A DNA stretch of 45,228 nt from Bdellovibrionales bacterium RIFOXYD12_FULL_39_22 (GCA_001770205.1 MEQL01000019.1:1-45228); one strand, 5' to 3'; positions 34,008 to 42,099 are shown, counted from the first letter of the stretch. A program made the numbers and translations. Notes: generated by a model from the letters alone, not told the origin.

Positions 34008-34856
34008 TTATTTCTCACCATCATCGATTATTTCAGTTAAAGGATACAGTTGAAAGTTCAATTGGTAAATTTTTTCTCTGGCACCATCACCTTCGGCAAC
34101 GGCCAGCACTTGCTTGCGAAAGTCCCGAATCATTTGTTGAATCTGTAAAAATTTTTCTGAAGAAAGGGCCACTGTAGTTGATGAAATTTCTCGCTCATTC
34201 CCTCTAAAGCGCTCTATTGATTCAGCGGCCATCTTTATCATTGTTTGGTGATATTGTACTACTGCCGAAGAAGAAACTTGATCGCCGGTGGTGATAGTTG
34301 ACTCAGCTTGTATAAGATTGCCCTTGTTATCAACTTTGGCAATTTCTAATTCTAGTAGGGTATTAATACCTTTTTCTACTTCCGTGGAGGTAATTGGGGG
34401 GATAAGTTTTGAAGCAATCCATTTAGGGTCATTCTTAAAACCTCGTGCCGGGATCATTTCTCTAATCGTAATATTATACCATTTTGAGTAGTAATCATAT
34501 TGGGCGCGCTTTAGCGGATAGAGTTTTATTACTTTTTTAAATTTCAAAATTTCTTCGGAGTAATATTTTTTATCGGCGGCAGTTGTTGCTTGATTAAGAT
34601 TTACAAGGGCGCGGAAAAAAGCAGATTCTTCTTTATTGAGCTTTAGTGCGGCAGAGAATTTATCAATGCTTTCGGAGGAGAGATTGCGTTCGGCATCAAT
34701 TACAAGTTTTAAAAAATTAGGTGACTTAAATCCGGCCTCTCGGGAAAAAAAGCGGTAAGAAAATTGTGGGCGATTTTGCTTATACCAGGCGACTAATTCC
34801 TTAAGATAATCGCGATAATTAATGTATACAAAAACATATGGTTTGTTTTCCTGCAT
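34008..34856 (-). CDS. TIGR02147-family protein (HTH plus helical domain)
   Basis: 282 aa. The opening YVFVYINYRDYLKELVAWYKQNRPQFSYRFFSREAGFKSPNFLKLVIDAERNLSSESIDKFSAALKLNKEESAFFRALVNLNQA is diagnostic of the TIGR02147 family (xre-like HTH, DUF4423-type), found mainly in Bdellovibrionota and Fibrobacteres. The rest (residues 90-282: YYSEEILKF, YDYYSKWYNITIREMI, MIRDFRKQVLAVAE) fits the family's C-terminal part. The function is thought to be regulatory but is unproven. It is co-transcribed with the lipoprotein downstream, which it may control. Confidence 0.85.
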   Translation of the reverse strand: MQENKPYVFVYINYRDYLKELVAWYKQNRPQFSYRFFSREAGFKSPNFLKLVIDAERNLSSESIDKFSAALKLNKEESAFFRALVNLNQATTAADKKYYSEEILKFKKVIKLYPLKRAQYDYYSKWYNITIREMIPARGFKNDPKWIASKLIPPITSTEVEKGINTLLELEIAKVDNKGNLIQAESTITTGDQVSSSAVVQYHQTMIKMAAESIERFRGNEREISSTTVALSSEKFLQIQQMIRDFRKQVLAVAEGDGAREKIYQLNFQLYPLTEIIDDGEK

Positions 34857-35156
34857 ACTCTGTATTTTATACTATCTACTATAAAGAACAAGGGTGGAAG
34901 TTATTTGCTGTATTCTATATGAATACGAAAATAGTATTTATATCCACTGGAAATTTTCTGGCCATCGGTGGCCGGGGGGGGGCTCGTCAAACATTCAGGC
35001 CCGCCCATAATTTGTGCTATGAATAAGTAACATCTATACCTTAAAAGGCATGGTAAATATTTGATAAAACAGCCTGCGATATTTTTCAAGAAGGAGATTT
35101 ATTATTTGATATACAATCAAGCTAAGTGGTGCTGGACGTAAAATAGGATGCCCTAA
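34857..35156. other. Intergenic region between divergent genes, with a G9 run
   Basis: 300 bases with no gene. It contains a run of nine G (34974-34982), unusual in this AT-rich DNA, next to GGCC-rich sequence. AAGGAGAT (35091-35098) resembles a Shine-Dalgarno but is followed by only an 11-codon frame from TTG 35108. Promoters for both flanking genes must lie here; I cannot place them confidently. Confidence 0.4.
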
Positions 35157-35744
35157 TTGTCTTCATCTCATTTATCAATCTTGTTTTTTCTTGGCATTAT
35201 TTTTTTGGCGCTCTCTGCTTGCAAAAGAGATGTCCATTTACAATTTGGAAATACTAGTAATAAGTATGCCTCTATACCAGAAGCAATCTTCACTGGCACA
35301 CCGTGGGATGGTTAGCAAGTTGGTGGCCAAGCGGAAGATAGTGCCTTGTCTGTTTCCTGGGCAGCGCCAATTTGTATTCCAGTTCCTGATTTTGGCATCA
35401 ATGAAACTGTCGAAATGTATAGATTACAAAAATATGATTTCGGTGGAACCTTGGCCGATTATCGTGATGCAGGAAATGGCCCATATTCCCACTATGTTGA
35501 TAATAGTGCCTCCAACTGTTTGGACGGCAGCGAAAAGAGTTTCGGTAGTCAGGATTTACCTCGTTGTTCTATTCCTGTCGTTCTTGAGGCCGGTAGTGTG
35601 ACCGTCACCCATTATGACAGTCCGAGTGCGAATGTGGCCAGGCGGGCATGGTTTATTTTTAATGAAATGTACAATGCGGAAGAGGTGGCAAACCGTAACT
35701 CCTACAATACGAGCCGTGGAATTACTTTTTTGAGTAAATCATAA
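35157..35744 (+). pseudogene. Lipoprotein gene with an in-frame amber codon
   Basis: From TTG 35157 (TAGGA upstream) the frame opens with a signal peptide and lipobox (FFLGIIFLALSACKRD). It is stopped by TAG at 35313-35315 (codon 53), then continues in the same frame without further stops to 35742-35744: QVGGQAEDSALSVSWAAPICIPVPDFGINETVEMYRLQKYDFGG...CLDGSEKSFGSQDLPRCSIP. The continuity on both sides points to a single 195-codon gene with one nonsense change. I do not recognise the family. A downstream internal start would lack the signal peptide. Confidence 0.6.
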
Positions 35745-36496
35745 TGATAGGTTGTGTTAAAAAAATACTCCCCCAAACATTATCAATGGCATAATAACTA
35801 AAATTATCCAGCGGCGGCGAAAGAATTCGAGGCCAATTCCCTTCTAATTTTAGCAAAAGCGTGTGGCGTAAACATCTGCGGGTTATTAGAAAAAACTTAA
35901 GCATTTGATCACAAAGGGCATCATCATCTTCGCAGTGTATTTTAAATGGCCTTCGAGCGTGAGCTGAACAACCGGCAAAAAGGATATCAAAGCGCGAGGC
36001 CAGTAAAGCAATTGGCTTATTCCAAGCGGCCAAATCGCCCTGTAAAAATAGTTTTTTATTGGCAGGAGATCTTTGTTCAAGAATTTTTCCGACAAGATTA
36101 CCAGCATGGCCATAGTGAGTTCTGTAAAAATATATTTCGCTTGAGGGATCATCTTCATTGGAACGGCCAGCGATACAGGTAGTGTTTATTTTTTTGCAAC
36201 CCCTTCCCGTCGGCTCTTTCTGAGAATCGACCAAATTCCTCCTCCAGAACATCGATAATTGCATTTCTTTTTTTGCCTTCTTTGCTCTCTTTTACTTTTT
36301 TATCCTTCTTCATTTCAAAATTACCCTTCACCATTTTTATCATTTCAATGACGCGAGGATTGGTATCGTCAAACTGAAGCAGGGCCGACTCAGATAACTC
36401 TATGCCAAGCAGGGATCTGCTGGCCCAATTTGCAAGGGGAGCGGCTTCTGCTTTAACTTTTCTAGATGCGCCCGATAGAGGGCCAAGGAGACCCAA
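35722..36496 (-). pseudogene. IS66-like transposase remnant, frameshifted and truncated
   Basis: Two minus-strand frames meet at an A7 run (36189-36195); removing one A joins them into about 257 codons. The second half has the IS66 pattern: SSEIYFYRTHYGHAGNLVGKIL, LFLQGDLAAWNKPIALL (second catalytic Asp), FAGCSAHARRPFK (the IS66 GCWAHARRKF motif), then DALCDQMLKFF. The first half has FDDTNPRVIEM (IS66 DET-like first Asp region) with an inserted charged stretch. The first 200 or more residues and the terminal catalytic Glu region are missing. No terminal inverted repeats were found. It is dead insertion-sequence DNA at the left edge of the mobile region. Confidence 0.55.
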
Positions 36497-36698
36497 AGAG
36501 GAAAAATTGCAAAATATTATTGCTAATTATTAACAACGATAAAACACTATAACACATCGAGACTATGGGATAAATCACCCATCTTTTTTATGACCAACTT
36601 CTCGCCTACTGTATTTAATTTTTGCTGCTTTTTGCCTAGATTGCCCCTAATTTGCCCCTCAAAAAATTTGAAGAAATAAAATCAATATTCACCTATCG

Positions 36699-36727
36699 TT
36701 GACAATATAACGAATATGTTATATCAT
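36699..36727 (+). promoter_or_regulatory. Promoter with embedded palindromic operator for HigBA
   Basis: TTGACA (36699-36704), 17 bp, TATCAT (36722-36727). ATATAAC-GAATAT-GTTATAT (36705-36724) fills the spacer and overlaps the -10, the natural place for antitoxin repression. The -10 ends only five bases before the toxin ATG and there is no Shine-Dalgarno, so transcription probably starts at or within a base or two of the ATG and the message is leaderless. Confidence 0.7.
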
Positions 36728-36732
36728 TAGAT

Positions 36733-37053
36733 ATGGAGATTGTTGTACTAAAGCAGGCAAAAAAAGAGTTAAAAGATGGGCCCAAAGAATTGATGGTGGA
36801 CATTTATTCACTTTTCGACGACCTGTCACACGGAAAATCTTTAGGAATGCCAATCTCACGGCCACTAACATCGATAGCAAGTGGATTACATGAGCTACGA
36901 TTATCTGGCAGGGCCGGAGAATTTCGAGTGTTTTATTTTATTAAAATTGGCGACGCGATTTATATAGTCCACGCCTGCTCTAAAAAGAAACAGAGCATTG
37001 ATAAAAGAACGACCGATCTGCTGAGAAGTAGAATTAGGAGTATAAATTTATGA
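36733..37053 (+). CDS. higB: HigB-type (RelE superfamily, phage-derived Gp49-like) toxin
   Basis: 106 aa. MEIVVLKQAKKELKDGPKELMVDIYSLFDDLSHG...PLTSIASGLHELRLSGRAGEFRVFYFIKIGDAIYIVHACSKKKQSIDKRTTDLLRSR matches the phage-derived Gp49/HigB family, including the LxELRLxGRxGxFRVFYF core and the basic HACSKKKQ segment. HigB toxins cleave mRNA at the ribosome. Overlap of four bases (ATGA) with the antitoxin downstream and a palindrome in the promoter support a type II operon with toxin first, typical of HigBA. Confidence 0.88.
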   Translation: MEIVVLKQAKKELKDGPKELMVDIYSLFDDLSHGKSLGMPISRPLTSIASGLHELRLSGRAGEFRVFYFIKIGDAIYIVHACSKKKQSIDKRTTDLLRSRIRSINL

Positions 37054-37346
37054 AAGAGACTCAAACAAAATTTAAAAGTTCAAATGAGTTTGGATCATTC
37101 TTGGGTCTATCTGAATTGGAAATGGCCATTATTCAGCAAAAGAAAAAGCTCATCGAGAAATTAAAAAAATCTCGCGTCGAGCATGGACTTTCTCAAGCGG
37201 AACTTGCTCAGATGGTTCAAACGAAGCAACCAGCAATTGCACGAATGGAGTCTGGTCTGGTAAGTGAAGTTAGTTTTGATTTCCTTGCAAAGGTTGCACT
37301 AGTTTTAGATGTATCATTTACTTTTAAAAGATTAAAGGCTGCCTAA
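37050..37346 (+). CDS. higA: HigA-type antitoxin (XRE helix-turn-helix)
   Basis: 98 aa. KLKKSRVEHGLSQAELAQMVQTKQPAIARMESGLVSEVSFDFLAKVALVLDVSF is an XRE helix-turn-helix with the order usual for HigA antitoxins. It neutralises the co-encoded HigB and should bind the ATATAAC-N6-GTTATAT palindrome. It overlaps the toxin by four bases. The N-terminal 35 residues (KETQTKFKSSNEFGSFLGLSELEMAIIQQKKKLI) likely carry the toxin contacts. Confidence 0.88.
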   Translation: MKETQTKFKSSNEFGSFLGLSELEMAIIQQKKKLIEKLKKSRVEHGLSQAELAQMVQTKQPAIARMESGLVSEVSFDFLAKVALVLDVSFTFKRLKAA

Positions 37347-37530
37347 AACTATTTTTCGAATGTAATTCCACCGATTCAAAATTGGTTAAAAGTTAATTAA
37401 AAGTCAGTTAAAACTCAAATTCTCCATGCCCTATTGGAAGTATTGGCGGCATCCAGGTAGAATTTTTTGTAAACGAAAAAATGTCAGCTAACTATTGCCA
37501 ATCACTTGCCAAAGAGGCCCGACCTGTTTT

Positions 37531-37668
37531 TTTTCGGCTAATTTTCCCCAATCATTTACGGCAATTAAAGGATCGCATTTTTTGACCACCCCTCCTAACG
37601 AAAAACGGAGGCGGTGGTCAAAAAGATGCTTACTAATTGCTAGATTGATTGGGGTTTATGGCCGTGAT
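37531..37668 (+). repeat. Family A structured element, copy 1 (relic copy)
   Basis: A long imperfect stem-loop: CGGC 37535-37538 with 37661-37664; CCCCAATCA 37546-37554 with 37646-37654; GCAATTA 37561-37567 with 37634-37640; GCAT plus TTTTTGACCACC 37575-37590 with GGTGGTCAAAAA-G-ATGC 37613-37629 (a single G bulge at 37625); CCTCC 37591-37595 with 37607-37611. Copy 2 at 40274-40412 has the same architecture, the same bulged G and compensatory base changes. It could act as RNA or as folded single-stranded DNA. A 64-codon open frame through it is a by-product. Confidence 0.75.
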
Positions 37669-37711
37669 AGAGAACAAAATTCAAAGTGAGGGGACTAATT
37701 ATTCTAGGACA

Positions 37712-37730
37712 GATTCCAAAAACAAAAAAG
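37712..37730 (+). repeat. 19-bp direct repeat shared with the integrase 3' end
   Basis: GATTCCAAAAACAAAAAAG, identical to 42081-42099, where it lies just after the integrase stop. Here it follows family A copy 1 at 44 bases. Together these suggest that 37531-37730 is what remains of a second A-xis-int module after its genes were lost. It could alternatively be an att core. Confidence 0.55.
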
Positions 37731-37805
37731 TGAGGAAGTTAAATTATTGCGATGAGAATGAAAATATAGTGGGAGTTCTACAAAAAAAATTAATACTAAG
37801 AGGAT

Positions 37806-37958
37806 AGAATAAATTGGTGCAGGCCAAATCATAGTCTTGGTGAGTTGATAAAATTTCAATAGCATAAGTTAACGAAATAGCTCCTCAGCTCGACTGACAA
37901 TGCATCTCATCATTAAGGTACTCACGCCTGCGGGCCTGACAATTGGCCCGGCGTGATC
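37806..37958 (+). ncRNA. Family B noncoding repeat, copy 1
   Basis: About 153 nt, clearly alignable with 44166-44321. Shared blocks are TAGAATAAAT at the left end, GCCAAATCATAGTC, AGCTCCTC, AATGCAT-TCAT, and GTACTCACGCC entering a strong hairpin: CACGCC 37923-37928 and GGGCC 37932-37936 pair with GGCCC 37945-37949 and GGCGTG 37950-37955. No reading frame is conserved. The end hairpin could be a terminator, making this a small RNA candidate, or the whole may be a repeat sequence of a mobile element. No promoter was pinned down. Confidence 0.5.
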
Positions 37959-38119
37959 GTTATAATTATACCTCACCATCGTGTAGTAAAATAATTACAA
38001 TCTACTAATTTATGGAGGTGGCCAGTGAAGTTGCTTCTCAATTTTTGCGATCATGCTCAGACGAGCTCGCTTTTCCGAGCATTGTTCACTTTCCGCCAGC
38101 GATTGTGGCCATCTACCAC

Positions 38120-38614
38120 TTACAATCCTTGAGGTTTTAATTCTTTCTTTTGTGCGCCAGAGGCTCTTTCCAAATCTAAATCACATGCCCTTCCTAACTT
38201 TAAAGATGCAGTATTATTTTGGATGGTAATTTCAAGATTACATCCCCCCTCAACCAAAGATTCTATTTTACCTGAGTCATCAATATTCGCTTCTTTTGCC
38301 AGCAACTCACCTTTATTTTCTTGTGTAACTACACCGGAAAAATCCCTCATATTTCCAGAACCATAAACAACACTAATTATTACTAAGGTTTTATTCTCGG
38401 CATTTTGTTTGATTGAAATTGTATTTTCAGCAGAATGATAACATGCTTGATCTTCTTCGTTAAAGTCGCCATTTTCAGAAACGCAACCTTCTTTAGTATA
38501 ATCGGAGAAACGGATACCAGATGGAGTACTATATTCTCCCAAAGTAGAATTGTTAATAGCGAATACTGTTGACGAGATTAGCACAAGACCTAAAATTGTC
38601 ATTGCTTTTTTCAT
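38120..38614 (-). CDS. Secreted protein, unknown
   Basis: 164 aa with AGGAGA just upstream of the ATG and a signal peptide (MKKAMTILGLVLISSTVFA|INN). The mature part has four cysteines (EGCVSENGDFNEEDQACYHS, GGCNLEI, GRACDLDLE) that may form two disulfides, and beta-rich sequence (TLVIISVVYGSG, NTASLKLGR). I do not recognise the family. It sits between family B copies 1 and 3 in the mobile region. Confidence 0.7.
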   Translation of the reverse strand: MKKAMTILGLVLISSTVFAINNSTLGEYSTPSGIRFSDYTKEGCVSENGDFNEEDQACYHSAENTISIKQNAENKTLVIISVVYGSGNMRDFSGVVTQENKGELLAKEANIDDSGKIESLVEGGCNLEITIQNNTASLKLGRACDLDLERASGAQKKELKPQGL

Positions 38615-38756
38615 AGGAATCTCCTGATTTTAAACATAATAGTTAATATTCAAAACACACTCATAAATCGTCTACGTTATTGAGTGTAGCATGCGAATCG
38701 AAGCCGATTCCTGGAAAAAAAATTTAGTGTCCTTAATTACAGACTCTGTAAAAGAA

Positions 38757-38895
38757 TTGTGCAGGCATAAAGCCCTAAAATCTCATTACCGAGGTAAAAT
38801 AACCTAATAATCTGAACATTAACCAACAGAACATGACTGGCTTGCATCAAGTGACTGCGCCGTTTTGGGCCTTGTAATTGGCCCTGCTGCGATCA
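38757..38895 (+). repeat. Family B repeat, copy 3 (diverged)
   Basis: Retains GTGCAGGC near the left end, TGCATC, ACTGCGCC, and the inner hairpin GGGCC (38867-38871) TTGTAATT GGCCC (38880-38884) followed by GATC. The outer stem is largely lost. More diverged than copies 1 and 2. Confidence 0.4.
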
Positions 38896-39032
38896 ATTTA
38901 TAAAACCATTTTTTATTACTTTCTCTTAGAATCATTGGATATTTGCATTTTTTCAAATTTGGGCCGTGAGATTTTCGCCAAAATAGGTACTAAGACTAAT
39001 GAGAGCAACATTTATTCTCAACGCGAAAATAT

Positions 39033-39062
39033 GCGCCGCTAGGCCTTTGGATGGCCCGGCGC
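39033..39062 (+). repeat. Family B-like terminal hairpin, copy 4
   Basis: GCGCCG (39033-39038) / CGGCGC (39057-39062) outer stem and GGCC / GGCC inner stem, the same two-stem shape as the family B end hairpin. The sequence upstream does not align with copies 1 and 2. It may be a lone hairpin or a remnant. Confidence 0.4.
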
Positions 39063-39176
39063 TGATGGAAAATAACAATATTTTCACAATGACGAAAAAA
39101 CTGGAATCGATACGTCAAAATCAAGTAGCAACTCCAAAATTATCAGTAAGTTAAATGCAAACCCCCTGGCCATTTT

Positions 39177-39214
39177 CCCCTTAATGAGAGGAGAAAAAAA
39201 TTTAACACAATTTT
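39177..39214 (+). repeat. Imperfect direct repeat, unit 1
   Basis: A 38-bp unit containing TTAATGAGAGGAGAAAAA and an ACACAATTTT end, repeated 125 bases downstream at 39302-39340 with roughly 80 per cent identity. It lies 300 bases before the wHTH-nuclease-like gene. An open frame (39184-39519) crossing both units looks spurious. Confidence 0.5.
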
Positions 39215-39301
39215 CGGAGGTAATTGAACATGAAAAAACAGAGCATAAAAAAGTTGAATTGCTGGAATTTCAGACAATTGCAAAGAAACTGACGCCCGTT
39301 A

Positions 39302-39340
39302 TCCCATTAATGAGGGGGAGAAAAATTTTAAGCACGATTT
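39302..39340 (+). repeat. Imperfect direct repeat, unit 2
   Basis: Second unit: TTAATGAGGGGGAGAAAAAT with a GCACGATTT end. Candidates are binding sites for the neighbouring replication-relaxation-like protein or a duplicated leader. Nothing in the sequence decides between them. Confidence 0.5.
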
Positions 39341-39515
39341 ACTTTAAAATTTTATCTATCGGTTTTGTTAAAAGGAAATTCTGGTGGCGGCCATATAGTT
39401 GTCTAGCCGCAGCTCAAAAACATTTAAGAGGCCCTCCTCGCCTTTCAGAGGAGATTTTCGTGGATAAGTGTGTCTTGTTAGTTTGGCACATTCTATTCCA
39501 AAGGATTGGTGTTGT

Positions 39516-40220
39516 ATGAGAAAATGCTATTTTGCGCCGGAGGGTGTTTATGTCGACATTCTCGATCACATTGCGCAGTGGCGAATTTTAGATTGTAAAA
39601 CGCTGTTTGAAATGTTGGGGAACGAACTCAGTTACAACAACTTTCTAAAAAAACTTAGAAAGCTGGAGACGGCCAATCTCATCAAGAGCACGTTTGTTGG
39701 CAACCAAACTAAGCACATCTTTCTTACCAACAAGGGAGTCAAGTGGTCGGGATTGGAGGTCGGCCATGAGCTAACCGACGCACACGTTATGCACGATTTA
39801 ACGATGGGAGTGGTGCTTAGAGCGATGATCGCCACCGGAAAATTTACGGACAGCACTATTTTCTATGAGGGATATTCCAAACACTACAACCCCGACGCCA
39901 AGATATTTTGGTTGCCTGATAAGTCGCCTGTTGAGATGGACATTGAGATTGAACTGACGCAAAAAAGTAAGTCGCGCATTAGCTGGAAATTTAGAAGTTG
40001 TGAGGAAAGTCGGTCGTCTAAATACTGCATCTACTTCACCAACAAGCGGGGACTATATGAAACATATTGTGAAGTTTTGCAGGAATCACCAGAGAAGGTG
40101 CAGGAAAAAATTGTGATAGTGTACGATGAAACGTTGTCGACTACAGCATGCGATTTGAACAAGGCCGTAAGTTTTTATAAGCAAAAAGAAAAATCATTCA
40201 GCGATTTATTTAAGATTTAA
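39516..40220 (+). CDS. Winged-helix protein with a nuclease-like domain (replication-relaxation-like)
   Basis: 234 aa. ATG 39516 is preferred (AAGGA ten bases upstream); an in-frame start lies 48 bases earlier. Residues 10-70 (VYVDILDHIAQWRILDCKTLFEMLGNELSYNNFLKKLRKLETANLIKSTFVG) form a winged helix. After HELTDAHVMHDLTMGVVLRAM comes NPDAKIFWLPDKSPVEMDIEIELTQKSKSRI, which has a PD..ExE..K arrangement like the replication-relaxation (Replic_Relax) and PD-(D/E)xK groups. Such proteins are usually coded by plasmids and integrative elements. It is followed at 54 bases by family A copy 2 and the excisionase-like gene, so it is probably part of that mobile element. Confidence 0.5.
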   Translation: MRKCYFAPEGVYVDILDHIAQWRILDCKTLFEMLGNELSYNNFLKKLRKLETANLIKSTFVGNQTKHIFLTNKGVKWSGLEVGHELTDAHVMHDLTMGVVLRAMIATGKFTDSTIFYEGYSKHYNPDAKIFWLPDKSPVEMDIEIELTQKSKSRISWKFRSCEESRSSKYCIYFTNKRGLYETYCEVLQESPEKVQEKIVIVYDETLSTTACDLNKAVSFYKQKEKSFSDLFKI

Positions 40221-40273
40221 ATAACGTTCCAATGTGTGTCCACTCTTTGGCCACTCTTGGATTCTATTAATTT

Positions 40274-40412
40274 CCCCCGTCCAATTTTCACCAATTATTT
40301 TCGGCAATTAAGGAATCGCAATTCTTGACCATCCCCCTCCCACCAAGTTGGATGGGTATGGTCAAGAAGTTGCTTACCTATTGCCAGGTTTTGTTGGTGA
40401 TTAGGGCCGGGG
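40274..40412 (+). repeat. Family A structured element, copy 2 (upstream of the excisionase-like gene)
   Basis: Same fold as copy 1: TCACCAA 40288-40294 with 40394-40400; GGCAAT 40303-40308 with 40380-40385; GCAA plus TTCTTGACCAT 40318-40332 with ATGGTCAAGAA-G-TTGC 40358-40373, including the bulged G at 40369. Compared with copy 1, paired positions changed together (C-G to A-T, T-A to A-T, T-A to C-G, C-G to T-A). It ends 35 bases before the excisionase-like start codon, so it may be the leader of that mRNA. Confidence 0.75.
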
Positions 40413-40447
40413 AAGAGAGGAAGAAATTCCAAAGGAGAAATTGATTT

Positions 40448-40822
40448 ATGTTAGGTGTGATTAATAATTTAGAAAGTGATGAGTTAGATTTAGATGGGGT
40501 GATGGGAAATATTACTGAGGAGCATCAGAAAAAATATTCATTGGGAGATGAGATGATTTCAAGAGAGGAGATGTTTTATTCAAATTTGTTACGGGAGATT
40601 TTAGATCAAGAGGAGCGAGATAAATTTGTGCCCTCATCGCTTTTAACTTTCGATAAGACGATGAGATTATTGCGACTTGATCCGCATTTTCACAATGACA
40701 GACAAAAATTATATCGCCTCTGCTTCCACCGAAAACTTGAGTACATCAAACGCGGCAAGCAGTCCTTCTTCACTAAGTCAGCGATTGAACAGTATCTAAA
40801 AGATCAAACCGTCAGACGATAA
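40448..40822 (+). CDS. Excisionase-like DNA-binding protein
   Basis: 124 aa, with AAAGGAGAAA upstream of the ATG. The C-terminal half (TFDKTMRLLRLDPHFHNDRQKLYRLCFHRKLEYIKRGKQSFFTKSAIEQYL) has the winged MerR/excisionase (HTH_17) pattern: helix-turn-helix, turn, RxGxxxF strand and a final SxxEQYL helix. The N-terminal half is acidic and unfamiliar. It sits directly before the integrase, the usual Xis-Int order, and probably biases recombination toward excision. Its leader is the structured family A element. Confidence 0.65.
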   Translation: MLGVINNLESDELDLDGVMGNITEEHQKKYSLGDEMISREEMFYSNLLREILDQEERDKFVPSSLLTFDKTMRLLRLDPHFHNDRQKLYRLCFHRKLEYIKRGKQSFFTKSAIEQYLKDQTVRR

Positions 40823-40948
40823 AAAAGTAACAGTCAGTTGAGGTTAATTGCTTCTTGTGGTAATAGTTTTACTATTGCTCTTTTACATTCAAATATTGGG
40901 AGACAGATAGACGAGAAGCAAAGAACCTCACTACTATTGGAGGATTCT

Positions 40949-42074
40949 ATGCAAAAAATTAAAAGAAGAACTGGAGTTATATTTCGGGAAGAGATTGTTA
41001 TTGATGGTGTCAGGTACACTCGCTGTGCTAATCGCAAAGAGGATTTGAAGCGCTGGAAGCGCAAACTATTAACGGAGAGAGATACCCACAATGTATTGGG
41101 CATAGTTGTTAATCGGCAAATGCTTTTTTCAGATTTTGCTCAGACATATATCGAAAGAAAGATTCGCAAGAATCTGGCAACGTCGACCATCACCAACTAC
41201 CGACTCTACCTCAAAAATCATCTCCTGTGATCAAGGACACCAAGCTCTTTGATGTTACCAAAGCACAGGCGGAGAAGATCATTGATAAGATGCGCGCGAG
41301 TCATTCCAAGAAAGGATCAATGACGTCATTGGTTTTCTGAAGGCGATTTTAAATGAGGCGGTAAAGAGCGATCTGCTAGTCAAGTCCCCTCTGCACGGAT
41401 TAGATTGCCTGAAGGAAGAAAAAAGTAGCGTCAACTATTGGGCCGAATCGGAGATTAATACATTCTTGGAGCGCAATGCACAGGATAGAAATTTTCTGCT
41501 CTATCTTTTGGCCATCAACACGGGGATGCGACGAGGTGAGCTTTGTGGACTAAAATGGGCGCAGGTGAATTTTCACACAGGACTCATTGAAGTAATTGGC
41601 AACCTTACTCGCTTTGGATTGGGTGCCACCAAAACAAACTTAATTCGCTACATTCCGATGAATTTACGGGTGCGACAGTATCTGCTGCTGGCCTTGAAGT
41701 CCCGTAAATCAGAGTTTGTCCTGAGCGGTGAGGATAATCGGCCTTATGACACCAACCACGTTTACAGAAACTTTGCTGATGCCTGTAAGCGAGCTGGCGT
41801 CCGCCAAATCCGCTTTCACGATCTGCGACATACTTTTGCCAGCCAGTTCATGATGAAGGGGGGAAACATCTACGATCTGCAAAATATTCTAGGCCACACG
41901 TCGCTAAATATGACTCAGCGGTATGCGCATTTGAGTCCGGCCTACCTGGCCGGGAAAACGGAGATATTAAACTTCGGAGGAGCGCCTGAAAGTGCAACCG
42001 AAAGTGAGAGTCCCACATATTCCCCACACGGCCAGTTTTCTAAGGTAAATCTTACTTTGGAAAAAGTGATCTAA
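40949..42074 (+). pseudogene. Tyrosine integrase, broken by two frameshifts
   Basis: GGAGGA precedes ATG 40949. Frame one (to 41230) has the arm-binding and start of the core-binding domain (FSDFAQTYIERKIRKNLATSTITNYRLYLKNHL). Frame two (about 41229-41338) continues PVIKDTKLFDVTKAQAEKIIDKM. Frame three (about 41320 to 42074) gives INDVIGFLKAILNEAV and the catalytic domain with all key residues: Arg in GMRRGELCGLKW, HxxR in HDLRHTFASQ, His in LGHTS and Tyr in MTQRYAHL. The protein would be about 370 aa if intact. Frame changes near 41229 and 41315 make it a pseudogene unless the assembly is wrong. Confidence 0.8.
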
Positions 42075-42080
42075 GTATTG

Positions 42081-42099
42081 GATTCCAAAAACAAAAAAG
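42081..42099 (+). repeat. 19-bp direct repeat at the integrase 3' end
   Basis: GATTCCAAAAACAAAAAAG, seven bases after the integrase stop; identical to 37712-37730. It overlaps the start of the terminator stem. Confidence 0.55.

Noticed and set aside
34974..34982. G9 run as a phase-variable tract
   Set aside because: It lies in a gap outside any promoter or gene I can define; no evidence of a controlled gene.
35313..35315. Amber codon as a pyrrolysine or programmed readthrough site
   Set aside because: No supporting tRNA or structure is visible; a simple nonsense mutation is enough.
37495..37689. 64-codon open frame
   Set aside because: It lies within the structured family A element and is not kept in copy 2.
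39184..39519. 111-codon open frame
   Set aside because: It spans both imperfect repeats, has no Shine-Dalgarno and unlikely composition, and ends inside the next gene's likely leader.
37531..40412. Family A as classical integron attC sites
   Set aside because: The bulged G and long folded stem recall attC, but I find no GTTRRRY / RYYYAAC boxes at the stem ends and no integron-type integrase motif.
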